Shown: piece after piece, positions 34,330 to 42,385 of the stretch | Layout of the letters: every line of letters begins with the position of its first letter | Numbering within the stretch: the stretch's first letter is position 1 | Source: Nitriliruptor sp040882055 | GTDB taxonomy: Bacteria > Actinomycetota > Nitriliruptoria > Nitriliruptorales > Nitriliruptoraceae | Assembly (NCBI GenBank): GCA_040882055.1 | Contig: JBBECA010000080.1 | Location: forward strand, 1 to 64,000 | Length of the DNA stretch: 64,000 nt | Direction of reading: 5' to 3' | The notes under the pieces: generated by a model | What the model was told of the DNA's origin: nothing | The model's database searches: none | The model's input: the letters and a program-made list of their open reading frames with translations, nothing else | Made by a program: the position numbers and the translations under genes

Positions 34330-34626
34330 GTGGACCTGAGCGTCGGATCGCCGGTGGCGGTCGCGATCGGTCTGGTGCTCGTCGTCCTCGGCGCGGTCGG
34401 GGCGACCGTCGCCGCTCGCCGTTTCGACGGCGACGGTCCGGCCTGGCGCGTCCCGCTCGAGCTCATCCCGTTCGGCATCCTCATCGGCGGTGGCGCCTCG
34501 CTCGTGCGGGGGTGGGATCTCGGTGCCGGGGTGCTGGTGGGAGCGGTGTCGGTGCCGTTGGTCGGTGTCGTCGCGCGGCTCGTCGAGGTGCGTCGTTACC
34601 GCGCGCGGCGAGGCAGCGGGAGGTGA
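34330..34626 (+). CDS. Small two- or three-helix membrane protein
   Basis: A 98-residue protein with hydrophobic helices near 8-28 (VAVAIGLVLVVLGAVGATVA), 43-58 and 66-82, and a basic end. No family is recognised. GTG 34330 follows GGGGAGG at good spacing. It is coupled by a GTGA overlap to the pseudo-protease gene downstream, and the two may form a membrane complex. Confidence 0.65.
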   Translation: MDLSVGSPVAVAIGLVLVVLGAVGATVAARRFDGDGPAWRVPLELIPFGILIGGGASLVRGWDLGAGVLVGAVSVPLVGVVARLVEVRRYRARRGSGR

Positions 34627-35528
34627 CCGGGCGGCGCAGCTGGCGGAGCACGCTGCTCGGCGATCGCGACCGACTCGGGTGGTGGTTGCTGCCGCTCTTC
34701 GTCGCTGTCGGGCTGGCGGGGGCCGTCCTGGCGGGCTCGCTCGCCGTCGTGTTCTCCTCGCAGCGTGTCGACCGGTTGACGCAGGAGACCGCGTCGGCCA
34801 GGGCGGACCTCGCGACGGCCGCCGACGACGTGCGCGAGGCCGCCGACGAGGCCATCGCGGCCATCGAGGAGGATGCCGAGGCCGTCCGCGACCAGCTCGC
34901 CACCGACCTGCCCTACGCCGACGCCGCCGCGGTCGGGATCGTCCGGCTCGAGGTCGAGCTCGAGCTCCCCACCACCCGTGACCGCGACGGCGAGGAGGTC
35001 GGCCCGAGCGCCGAACGGCGGCGAGCCAATGGGTTCCTGGTCGCTCGTGACGGTGACGAGGGCTTCGTGGTGACCACGCTCGGACTGCTCGAAGACCCGG
35101 CCCGCCCGGGGGTCCCCCTCGAGACGCCGGTGACCCTGCGTGCTGCGAAAGGGTCCAGTTCGGCTCGCGTCCACTCCTGGCACGCTGACCGCGACCTGCT
35201 GTTGCTCCGCGCGCCGGTCGCAGGACTCGACCCGCTGCCGTGGCGGCCCGCTGAGGAGGCCATCGGTCCGGGCGACCGCGTCACCGCGGTCGGGTTGACG
35301 CCGGGTCTCGGCGCCGTCCGGGTGGGCGCCGTGGTGGCCGCTGCTGACGGGACGGGGGTGATCACCGACCTGCCGACGCTCGAGCTGCTCGCGGGTGGTC
35401 CGGTCGTCGACGCCCGCGGCCGTGTCGTCGGTGTCGCCTCGACGCGCTACAGCCCGTTCAGCGGCGACCCGGTGGTCGTGCCGATCCGGGCGCTCTGCGA
35501 CGAGCTCCTGGCCAGCTGCCCTTCCTGA
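34623..35528 (+). CDS. Membrane-anchored trypsin-fold protein lacking the catalytic triad
   Basis: A 301-residue protein: one membrane helix (LLPLFVAVGLAGAVLAGSLA), a helical segment of about 60 residues that looks coiled, then a degenerate HtrA-like trypsin fold. Where HtrA has the catalytic His in TNxHV, this has FVVTTLGLLED. The Asp position survives as ADRDLLLLR. The GNSGGP block is LLAGGPVVDARGRVVGVAST, without the serine. It is therefore probably a non-catalytic binding or scaffold protein outside the membrane. GTG 34623 overlaps the stop of the small membrane gene. It converges tightly with the penicillin-binding protein gene, suggesting but not proving an envelope role. Confidence 0.72.
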   Translation: MTGRRSWRSTLLGDRDRLGWWLLPLFVAVGLAGAVLAGSLAVVFSSQRVDRLTQETASARADLATAADDVREAADEAIAAIEEDAEAVRDQLATDLPYADAAAVGIVRLEVELELPTTRDRDGEEVGPSAERRRANGFLVARDGDEGFVVTTLGLLEDPARPGVPLETPVTLRAAKGSSSARVHSWHADRDLLLLRAPVAGLDPLPWRPAEEAIGPGDRVTAVGLTPGLGAVRVGAVVAAADGTGVITDLPTLELLAGGPVVDARGRVVGVASTRYSPFSGDPVVVPIRALCDELLASCPS

Positions 35529-35534
35529 GGTCGT

Positions 35535-37715
35535 TCAGCACTCCAGGATGATCAGGCAACGGTCGCCGTCCTCCTCCTCGGCGGGCTCGTCATCCGTGCC
35601 CGGAGGTCGCTCGTCGGGCGCCTCCGGTGGCGGAGGCGCTGGATCCGGCTCCTCCGGCGTCTCCTCGTCGGGCGAGGGCGGGGGGTCGGCCGGTTCGGTC
35701 GGTGCGGAGGGAGGCGGCGGAGCGGGGACCTGGCGCCGTGGGCCGACCTGTGGTCCGGTGCGGTCCTCGGTGCGCAGGTCCGCGACGGTCGGGAACGGCG
35801 ACGGTTCGACGTCCTCGAGGATGGTGCCGGCAGCCCGGCTCCACAGCGTCGCAGGCAGGCTGCCACCGGTGACCTCGGAGAGGCCGAGCAGGTCGGTGAG
35901 CCCGTCGACGCGGCCGTCCGTGCCAGGATCGCCGATCCAGACCGCGAGGGACAGCTCCGGCGTGATGCCGACGAACCACGCGTCCTTGGCATCGGTGGTC
36001 GTGCCCGTCTTGCCGCCCTGTGGACGACCGATGTCGGCTGCTCGACCGGTCCCGCGGGCGACGACGTCCTCGAGGGCGGCGGTCACCTGCCGGGCGACGC
36101 GTGGCTCCACCACCCCGTGACAACCGTCGGCGTCGCGATCGCTCGCCGCCTCGCTCCGGGCCGCCAACACCTCGTCGGTCGGACGCCGGGGGGTGCGAGG
36201 TTGCCCGGAGACGACCACCACCTCGTCGGGGTCCGGCAGCACGGTCCCGTCGATGTCGCGGACCTCGGTGATGCTGCGGGCGGGACAGAGGATGCCGTCG
36301 TTGGCGAACGTGCCGAACGCGGACGCCATGTCGAGCACCGTGGCGCCGAACGACGAGCCTCCGAGGGCGACCGCCGCCTCGGCTCCGACCTCGCTGGCGA
36401 CGCCGACCTGACGCGCGTGCTCGACGATCCGGGGTCCGCCGAGCTCGCAGCCGAGCAGCTGGAAGGTGGTGTTGGTCGAGCGCACCAACGCCTCGTGCAC
36501 CGACAGCTGGCCTCCCGGGCCACCACGCACCGTGATCGGCGGGCCATCGTGATCGACGCAGTCGTCGATGGTGACGGTGCCCGGGGCGGGTCGGATGCTG
36601 GTCGGGGTGACGAGCTCGTCCTCGAGAGCAGCGGCGTACACGAACGGTTTGAACGACGATCCGTTCTGACGGCGGGTCATCGTGGCCAGATCGAGATCGC
36701 CGACGCCCCGGTCACGGCCACCGTGGATCGCCAGGATGGCCCCGGTCCGGGGATCGACCGCGACGGCGGCCGCCTCGACATCGCCGACCTCATCACCCGG
36801 CAGGACCTCGGCGACAGCGTCGTCGAGCGCGGACTGGACCGCCGGCTCGAAGGTGGTGCGCACGGTGAGCGCTCCGGTGAGCACCGAGCTCGGGCCGTGG
36901 ACGTGCTCGATCTGCCGCCGCACGTAGCCGACGAACGCGGGGGCGGTGCTCGCGATCTCGGGGCGTGGTGCCACCTCGAGCGGACGCTCCTGGGCGCGGC
37001 GGACGGCGGTCTGGTCGAGCATCCCGAGCTCGCTCATCCGCACGAGCAAGGCGTCCCGCCGCGCCCGGGCTCCCTCGGGATCGGCACGGGGGTTGCGCAC
37101 CGACGGTGCCGGGAGGGTCTGTGCCAGGGTCGCGGCCTGGGCGGCGTCGAGCTCGCCCGCACCGACGCCGAAGTAGGTCAGCGCTGCCGCCTCGATACCC
37201 GCGGCACCCTCGCCGAACGCCACCGCGTTGAGGTAGCGCTCGAGGATGTCGCGCTTGTCGGTCGACCGCTCGAGGGCGATGGCGATGACCGCCTCCCGGA
37301 CCTTGCGCATCACGGTGCGGTCGTCGCCGACGAACGCGTTCTTGACGTACTGCTGGGTAAGGGTCGAGCCACCCTGGGTGATCCCACCGGTTCGGACGTT
37401 GGTGACCACAGCGCGGATGAGCGCGGTCGGATCGACACCGTCGTGCTCGTAGAAGCGGGCGTCCTCGGCCGCGACCACCGCGTCGAGCACCACCGGCGCG
37501 ATCTCGTCGAGCGTGACCACCTCCCGGTCCACCTCGGCGGTGAAGCGCGCCAGCACCTCGCCGTGGGTGTCGAGCAGCACGGTCGGTCCGGTCAGTGCGG
37601 CGGGTTCGGGGACCTCCCAGTCCACCCGCAGCGCGATGGCAGCCACGAGCAGGACCAACCCGGTGACGGTCGCGGTCGACGCGACGACGGCCACGAGCGC
37701 GCGACGCAGCAGCAC
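35535..37715 (-). CDS. Class A penicillin-binding protein (glycosyltransferase/transpeptidase)
   Basis: A 726-residue bifunctional peptidoglycan synthase. After one membrane helix, the GT51 domain shows AAEDARFYEHDGVD with the catalytic Glu, GGSTLTQQYVKNAF and the segment ERYLNAVAFGEGAAGI. The transpeptidase domain has the nucleophile Ser in GSSFKPFVYAAAL, the STN motif and the GGKTGTT motif. A Pro/Glu-rich tail of about 75 residues ends in CLIILEC. It polymerises and cross-links peptidoglycan outside the membrane. GTG 37715 is chosen; GTG 37724 is equally possible. TAGCCT lies about 40 bases upstream. Confidence 0.9.
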   Translation of the reverse strand: MLLRRALVAVVASTATVTGLVLLVAAIALRVDWEVPEPAALTGPTVLLDTHGEVLARFTAEVDREVVTLDEIAPVVLDAVVAAEDARFYEHDGVDPTALIRAVVTNVRTGGITQGGSTLTQQYVKNAFVGDDRTVMRKVREAVIAIALERSTDKRDILERYLNAVAFGEGAAGIEAAALTYFGVGAGELDAAQAATLAQTLPAPSVRNPRADPEGARARRDALLVRMSELGMLDQTAVRRAQERPLEVAPRPEIASTAPAFVGYVRRQIEHVHGPSSVLTGALTVRTTFEPAVQSALDDAVAEVLPGDEVGDVEAAAVAVDPRTGAILAIHGGRDRGVGDLDLATMTRRQNGSSFKPFVYAAALEDELVTPTSIRPAPGTVTIDDCVDHDGPPITVRGGPGGQLSVHEALVRSTNTTFQLLGCELGGPRIVEHARQVGVASEVGAEAAVALGGSSFGATVLDMASAFGTFANDGILCPARSITEVRDIDGTVLPDPDEVVVVSGQPRTPRRPTDEVLAARSEAASDRDADGCHGVVEPRVARQVTAALEDVVARGTGRAADIGRPQGGKTGTTTDAKDAWFVGITPELSLAVWIGDPGTDGRVDGLTDLLGLSEVTGGSLPATLWSRAAGTILEDVEPSPFPTVADLRTEDRTGPQVGPRRQVPAPPPPSAPTEPADPPPSPDEETPEEPDPAPPPPEAPDERPPGTDDEPAEEEDGDRCLIILEC

Positions 37716-37753
37716 CGCCCCCACCTCACCGTCCCGTCGTCGATGGCTCCCGG

Positions 37754-37759
37754 AGGCTA
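37754..37759 (-). promoter_or_regulatory. Candidate -10 hexamer TAGCCT
   Basis: On the minus strand TAGCCT lies 38 bases before the penicillin-binding protein start. Confidence 0.4.
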
Positions 37760-37810
37760 ACGCCCGGGTTCCACCCCACCCGTCCAGGCCGCACCTAGGG
37801 TCGGCGGTCC

Positions 37811-38020
37811 CCTCCGGTGCAGGACGCTCGTGACCGCTGATGCTGCCGTGTCCGTCCGCGGGCTGNNNNNNNNNNNNNNNNNNNNNNNNNNNNNNNNNNN
37901 NNNNNNNNNNNNNNNNNNNNNNNNNNNNNNNNNNNNNNNNNNNNNNNNNNNNNNNNNNNNNNNNNCCTCCGGTGCAGGACGCTCGTGACCGCTGATGCTG
38001 CCGTGTCCGTCCGCGGGCTG
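37811..38020. repeat. Identical 55-bp flanks around a 100-N scaffold gap
   Basis: Bases 37811-37865 and 37966-38020 are identical over 55 positions and flank exactly 100 Ns (37866-37965). Two contigs that overlap by 55 bases have apparently been joined with a placeholder. If merged, nothing need be missing here. The flank holds the start of an ABC ATPase gene. Confidence 0.9.
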
Positions 38021-38379
38021 ACCAAGCGTTTCGGTGGCCAGCTCGCCGTCGATGACCTGACCTTCGACGTCCCCGCCGGTGACCGGCGGCGCCGTGGTGC
38101 GCTCGCTGGACGACCGCGCGTTGGCCGCGGCGCTGACCGCTGCGGGGGCTGAGGTGGCCCTCGACCACGACCAGATCACCGTTCGCGGCATCGACGCCGA
38201 ACGGATCGGCCGCACGGCCCTCGACGCGGGGATCGTCCTGACCGAGCTCCGGCGCCGAGCTCGAGGACGTGTTCCTCGAGCTCACCGGCGAAGCCGCACC
38301 TGCGCCACCGGGCGCCGACCCGCCGACCGCGTGGGACGCGCCAGGTCGTGACGCCCCGCACGGGGCGGGTGGCCGATGA
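37985..38379 (+). pseudogene. ABC-2 type transporter ATPase, internally deleted
   Basis: The start is GTG 37985, giving VTADAAVSVRGLTKRFGG then LAVDDLTFDVPAG, a standard ABC ATPase opening. At about 38085 it jumps into C-terminal sequence in a different frame (GGAVVRSLDDRALAAAL, then ITVRGIDAERIGRTALDAG). Near 38250 the frame shifts again to AELEDVFLELTGEA, the usual end of drug/antibiotic-type ABC ATPases. The Walker A, signature and Walker B region, some 180-200 residues, is absent. The stop at 38377-38379 still overlaps the permease ATG. Either the gene is dead or the assembly has collapsed; the adjoining gap favours the latter. Confidence 0.75.
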
Positions 38380-38891
38380 CGGGGCTCGTCGCGGCCGAGG
38401 TCCGCAAGCTCACCAGCGTCCGCTCGACCTGGATCCTGACCGTCATCGGGTGGCTGCTCGCCTCGGCCTCGGCGTTGGCGCTGGTCACCGGCGCCTACGA
38501 GCCGTTCCAGGGGACCTCGCAGCAGGTCGCCGACACCATCGCGTCGGCGGGGGGCAAGAAGGTGGGGCAGGGGCTGGTCGGGTCGGTCCTGACCGTGCTC
38601 CTCGGCGTCGCCTTCGGGGCGCTGGTGCGAGCGCAGGTGGTCGCCATCGTGGTCGCGCTCGTGTGGATCTTCGTCATCGAGAACCTGTTCGCGGCGCTGC
38701 TGCCCGAGGTCGGCAGGTGGCTGCCGTTCCAGGCCCTGAACGGCCTCTTCGTCCCGCAGGCGGCTGCGGGGCAGATGCCCGACGGGATGGTCGTGCCGCT
38801 CACCGGTCTCGCGGCGCTGCTGGTGTTCACCGCGTGGGTGGTGGTCTTCACGGCGGCCGCCGCCGTGCTGCTGCGCAAGCGCGACGTCTAA
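38376..38891 (+). CDS. ABC-2 type permease, probably internally shortened
   Basis: A 171-residue membrane protein. It opens with LVAAEVRKLTSVRSTWIL, the classic start of ABC-2 permeases, and ends PFQALNGLFVPQ and AAVLLRKRDV, the classic end. Family members are about 240-270 residues with six helices; here helices in the middle are missing. The joint is near residues 54-65, where SAGG meets KKVGQGLVGSVLTVLLG. The frame stays open. It partners the damaged ATPase, whose stop it overlaps (ATGA). Its own stop interlocks with that of the GH57 gene on the other strand. Treat the length as suspect. Confidence 0.65.
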   Translation: MTGLVAAEVRKLTSVRSTWILTVIGWLLASASALALVTGAYEPFQGTSQQVADTIASAGGKKVGQGLVGSVLTVLLGVAFGALVRAQVVAIVVALVWIFVIENLFAALLPEVGRWLPFQALNGLFVPQAAAGQMPDGMVVPLTGLAALLVFTAWVVVFTAAAAVLLRKRDV

Positions 38892-40549
38892 CCGGGGTCG
38901 AGCGCGGCGAGCAGGGCCGTGACGTCAGCGGGTGCGTCGTCGCGGGCGGCGATGGCCGCCACCTCGCCGTCGTCGACCGTGTCGCGCTCGATGCCGTCGC
39001 ACAGGCGGTGCAACTGCAGCGCGTGATCGTCGACCCGGTCGGCGGCGTACCCCGGGGAGTTGCCCCGTGTGACCATGAACGGCCAGTCCGAGGAGGCCAG
39101 CAGGGCGAGCTCCCGGGCCACCTGGATGCGGGCCGCGGCCGTCCCCCGTCCCCCGGCGAGGGCCGTGCGGGCGCGGTGCTCCGCGCGGCGGAGCTCGGCC
39201 CACATCGGACGCGTCTGGTCGGTGACCCAGGACGCGTGGCCCTTGGCGTACCCCCAGGACGACTCCGGGAGTTCGAGACGACGGGTCGGGGGGTGACGCT
39301 CCCGCCGCGACGCGAGCGTGGTGGTGGTCAGCGCGGGATCGGCGGCCACGGCCCGGATCAGCGCGCCGAGCCAGTCGACGCCCTCGAACCACCAGTGCCC
39401 GAACAGCTCGGTGTCGTACGCCGCCACCACCAGGTCACCGGGCCGTCCGTCGAGCACACCGCGGAGCACCCCCCGCAGGTGTTCGGCGTCGATGGCCGTC
39501 CGCGCGTGCGCGCGCTCCGGCACGTAGGTCGCCTTGCGGTCCGGGGGCAGCTCGTGATCGGTCACCCGCCACGAGGGGTGCAACCCGTAGCCCCCGGTGG
39601 CGTACAGGTCGCGGTACCAGACGTTGCCCGGGTACCCGGCCGTGGGGGACCACACGTGGTAGGCGACCGACAGGTCGCGGGCGTAGGCGACGACGTCGCT
39701 GTCGCCGATCAGGACGCCGTCGTGGACGACCGCCGCCGGCGAGCCTGGCGCTGCCGGCTCGGGGCGGACCGTCCAGTCGCGCTCGCGACCGCCGGCGGCC
39801 CGGATGACGGTCGGCGCGTCCACGAGCACGTGGGAGACGCCGTGGGCGGCGTAGTGCTCCTCGAGCCCGGGGAGCTCCGGTCCGATCCTCGGCAGCGTCG
39901 GTGTGCCGTGGACGTCGACCGCGGTCGCGGCAGCCGTGGCGTCGGCGACCTGCCCACGCGGCCGGTAGCCCATCTCCGGGGCCCAGAGGCCGCGCGGCGC
40001 GGAACCGGCCCACCGTGCGTGGCTCGCCAGGCCGTCGGCGAGCTGGCCGTCGATCAGCGCCGGGTCGGTCTGTAGCGGCAGGTAGGGGTGGGTCGCGGGT
40101 CCGCCGAGGAGTTCGATCACGCCGGCCGTCTGCAGCCGTGCCCACACCCGGAGCAGCCCACCACGTCGTTGGACGTCCTCGTGGTAGTCGAGCAGGCGCG
40201 AGAACCGGCGCCAGTAGAAGCTCGACAGCGCACGCACGTCGTCGGGTACCAGGTGGTGCCAGCGCTGCTCCTCGCTGCGCCAGACCTGACCGCCGATCCA
40301 GGTGCCGAGGTCGTCGGCGAGCTGCCGGTCGGCCACCTGGTGGGCGACCATCGGGGTGATCCCGAGCGTGAGCACCTCGCGGTGCCCCTCCTCGGCGAGC
40401 TGTTCGAGCAGTCCGGTGACCGGCAGCCACGAGCTCGCCCACGCCTGGAAGAGCCACTCCTCACCGACCGGCCAGCCCCCGTGGCCCCGCAGGTAGGGCA
40501 GGTGGGTGTGCAGGACCAGCGCCAGTTCGCCCGGTGCGGCGCGGGTCAC
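38888..40549 (-). CDS. GH57 family glycoside hydrolase / 1,4-alpha-glucan branching enzyme
   Basis: A 553-residue GH57 protein. The N-terminal strand GELALVLHTHLPYLRGHG carries the conserved HxHxP. GLWAPEMGYRPRG holds the catalytic glutamate, and VAAYDTELFGHWWFEGVDWL holds the catalytic aspartate. The C-terminal helical domain has the segment SSDWPFMVTRGNSPGYA. This matches branching enzymes such as Rv3031, which acts on methylglucose lipopolysaccharide precursors in mycobacteria. GTG 40549 overlaps the stop of the methyltransferase gene. The Arg/Pro-rich open frame before it is not coding. Product specificity is inferred from the family and neighbourhood. Confidence 0.88.
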   Translation of the reverse strand: MTRAAPGELALVLHTHLPYLRGHGGWPVGEEWLFQAWASSWLPVTGLLEQLAEEGHREVLTLGITPMVAHQVADRQLADDLGTWIGGQVWRSEEQRWHHLVPDDVRALSSFYWRRFSRLLDYHEDVQRRGGLLRVWARLQTAGVIELLGGPATHPYLPLQTDPALIDGQLADGLASHARWAGSAPRGLWAPEMGYRPRGQVADATAAATAVDVHGTPTLPRIGPELPGLEEHYAAHGVSHVLVDAPTVIRAAGGRERDWTVRPEPAAPGSPAAVVHDGVLIGDSDVVAYARDLSVAYHVWSPTAGYPGNVWYRDLYATGGYGLHPSWRVTDHELPPDRKATYVPERAHARTAIDAEHLRGVLRGVLDGRPGDLVVAAYDTELFGHWWFEGVDWLGALIRAVAADPALTTTTLASRRERHPPTRRLELPESSWGYAKGHASWVTDQTRPMWAELRRAEHRARTALAGGRGTAAARIQVARELALLASSDWPFMVTRGNSPGYAADRVDDHALQLHRLCDGIERDTVDDGEVAAIAARDDAPADVTALLAALDPG

Positions 40550-41376
40550 GCCCCCGGGACGCGGCACACCGCGAGCAGGTCGAGGTGCGAGTCGAGATCG
40601 CTGCGGCCGTCCGGCTCGACACGCCCGGGAGCCACCGAGAACCAGGTCGCGTCCACGCGGTGGACCACGGCACGCAGCCACCGGGGCCAGCGCTCCGGTG
40701 GCGCGGCGGCGAGGAGGTCGACGAACCGCCGGCGGGTCAGGCGCTCGATCGTGCGCAGTTGCCAACCGTGGCCGATGCCGTACAGGCGCGGGACGTCGAA
40801 CCCGGCGAGGCGGCACTCCTCGACCAGCTCGGCGGCCGTGAACTCACGGGTGTGGAAGGGGTTGACCGGGGTGTCGCTGTCCGGGGTGAAGGTCAACCGG
40901 TTCGGTGTCGCGATCCAGACCTCGCCGCCGGGGGCGGTCACGCGACGGAGCGAACGCAGGTAGCCCGGGATGTCGTGGAGGTGCTCGATGACCTGGAAGG
41001 ACACGACCAGGTCGACCTCGTCGTCGCCGAGGGGCAGGTCCATGAGTTCGGCCTCGTGCACCTCGACGCGTGCGCCGCCGTCCGACCCGTCTCGCCCGTA
41101 CGCCGCGCGTGCGTGGGCGACGACCGGTGGTTCGAGGTCGACCCCCACCACGCGGTCCGCACCGGCGTCGGCGAGCATGGCCAGCCCGTAGCCCTCGCCG
41201 CAGCCCGCGTCGAGCACCACGCGGGCGCCAGCGGCCACACGCGCGGCCGCCAGCCGGTAGGCGACCACGTGGCGTTCGAACCAGTACCGCTCGTCGGGGA
41301 TCCCCGGCAGGGTGCGTTCACCCGTCAGCACGAGGCTCGGCGGGTCCGACGGGGCGGGAGCGGGGGAGGCGGTCAC
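40546..41376 (-). CDS. Class I SAM-dependent methyltransferase (Rv3030-like)
   Basis: A 276-residue methyltransferase. SAM motif I is VLDAGCGEGYGLAML, then VVGVDLEPPVVAHARAAYG, and DLVVSFQVIEHLHD is the post-motif. The N-terminal LTGERTLPGIPDERYWFERH recalls the family next to GH57 branching enzymes. In M. tuberculosis, Rv3030 and Rv3031 stand beside fixA/fixB (etfBA) in the same way and belong to the methylglucose lipopolysaccharide cluster. GTG 41376 is only nine bases from a TAGGCT hexamer, so the transcript may be nearly leaderless. It is translationally coupled to GH57. Confidence 0.83.
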   Translation of the reverse strand: MTASPAPAPSDPPSLVLTGERTLPGIPDERYWFERHVVAYRLAAARVAAGARVVLDAGCGEGYGLAMLADAGADRVVGVDLEPPVVAHARAAYGRDGSDGGARVEVHEAELMDLPLGDDEVDLVVSFQVIEHLHDIPGYLRSLRRVTAPGGEVWIATPNRLTFTPDSDTPVNPFHTREFTAAELVEECRLAGFDVPRLYGIGHGWQLRTIERLTRRRFVDLLAAAPPERWPRWLRAVVHRVDATWFSVAPGRVEPDGRSDLDSHLDLLAVCRVPGA

Positions 41377-41384
41377 GGCCGCGG

Positions 41385-41390
41385 AGCCTA
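41385..41390 (-). promoter_or_regulatory. Candidate -10 hexamer TAGGCT
   Basis: On the minus strand TAGGCT ends eight bases before the GTG of the methyltransferase, giving a leaderless or near-leaderless message. Confidence 0.4.
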
Positions 41391-41437
41391 CGACGGTGCT
41401 GGGGGCGACCACGAACCCGGCCGGTCGTCCCGGAGTG

Positions 41438-41459
41438 ACTTTGAGCGTCCGCTCAAAGT
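41438..41459. promoter_or_regulatory. Perfect inverted-repeat operator upstream of etfB
   Basis: ACTTTGAGCG (41438-41447) and CGCTCAAAGT (41450-41459) are perfect reverse complements separated by TC. The left arm contains the -35 of the etfB promoter, so a bound dimer would block it. The form is that of a TetR-type operator of acyl-CoA or fatty-acid metabolism; the binding protein is not identified. I saw no second copy in the window. Confidence 0.75.
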
Positions 41460-41469
41460 TCCATAGGCT
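41441..41469 (+). promoter_or_regulatory. Promoter of etfB-etfA
   Basis: TTGAGC (41441-41446), a 17-base spacer and TAGGCT (41464-41469) give a near-ideal promoter. The start of etfB is 75 bases downstream. It overlaps the inverted-repeat operator. Confidence 0.65.
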
Positions 41470-41544
41470 GCGGGTCGGCCCCAGGTGTCCGCTCGCTCAC
41501 GCACGAGGCGCGGCCGCCACCGACGACCAGGAGAGGGAGACCGG

Positions 41545-42330
41545 ATGAAGGTCATCGTCCCCGTCAAGCGCGTGCCCGACACCGCTGGCGAGAAGAAGAT
41601 CGATGACGGCACCAAGACCGTCGACCGCGAGTCGGTCGAGTCGGTCCTGTGCCCCGTCAACGAGTTCGCCATCGAGGAGGCCGTCCGCCTCAAGGAGAAC
41701 CAGGGCGCCGAGGTCAAGGTGCTCCTGATGGGCCCGGAGTCCGCCCAGCCGGTGGTCCGCAAGGCCCTCTCCTACGGGCTCGACGCCGGTGTGCAGATCA
41801 CCGACGAGGCGCTCGCCGGGTCGGACGCCATCGGCACGGCGCGGACCATCGCCAAGGCGCTCGAGGGTGAGGAGTTCGACCTCGTCATCTTCGGCAACCA
41901 GTCGACCGACGCGCGCACCTGCGTGGTCCCGGCCGCCGTGGCCGAGATCCTCGGCCTGCCCTCGCTGACCTACGCCCGCCACCTCGAGGTCGACGGCGAC
42001 AAGGTCGTGGTCCACCGCGAGCACGAGGAGGGCTGGGACGTGGTCGAGTCCACGCTGCCCGCCATCGTGTCGGTGGTCGAGGCCATCAACGAGCCGCGCT
42101 ACCCCTCCTTCAAGGGGATCATGGCGGCCAAGTCCAAGCCGCTGGACGTCAAGTCCGCCGGCGACATCGGTGTGGACACCTCGCAGGTCGGTCAGGACAG
42201 CGCGGCCGCCGTGCTGACCTCGTTCGAGCCGCGCCCGCCCAAGGAGGCCGGCACGATCGTCGAGGACGACGGGTCCGGCGCCGCGGCGACGCAGCTCGCC
42301 GACTGGATGGCCTCGAAGAAGTTCGTCTGA
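41545..42330 (+). CDS. etfB: Electron transfer flavoprotein beta subunit
   Basis: A 261-residue ETF beta subunit (FixA). It begins MKVIVPVKRVPDT, has the nucleotide-binding segment DLVIFGNQSTDARTCVVPAAV and the family block LPSLTYARHLEV, and ends in an Ala-rich recognition-loop/C-terminal arm. With EtfA it carries electrons from acyl-CoA dehydrogenases to the respiratory chain. ATG 41545 follows GGGAGA. Only 55 bases separate it from etfA. Its promoter overlaps a perfect operator, suggesting control by an acyl-CoA-responsive repressor. Confidence 0.95.
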   Translation: MKVIVPVKRVPDTAGEKKIDDGTKTVDRESVESVLCPVNEFAIEEAVRLKENQGAEVKVLLMGPESAQPVVRKALSYGLDAGVQITDEALAGSDAIGTARTIAKALEGEEFDLVIFGNQSTDARTCVVPAAVAEILGLPSLTYARHLEVDGDKVVVHREHEEGWDVVESTLPAIVSVVEAINEPRYPSFKGIMAAKSKPLDVKSAGDIGVDTSQVGQDSAAAVLTSFEPRPPKEAGTIVEDDGSGAAATQLADWMASKKFV

Positions 42331-42385
42331 GCACGAACGCTGAGCTCCGAGCCGACGCACCCACGATCCCGGGAGGATCACACAG

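Noticed and set aside
37715..38376. A complete novel gene in the region around the first gap
   Set aside because: Reading frames there are explained by the ABC ATPase start, its tail and the duplicated 55-base flank.
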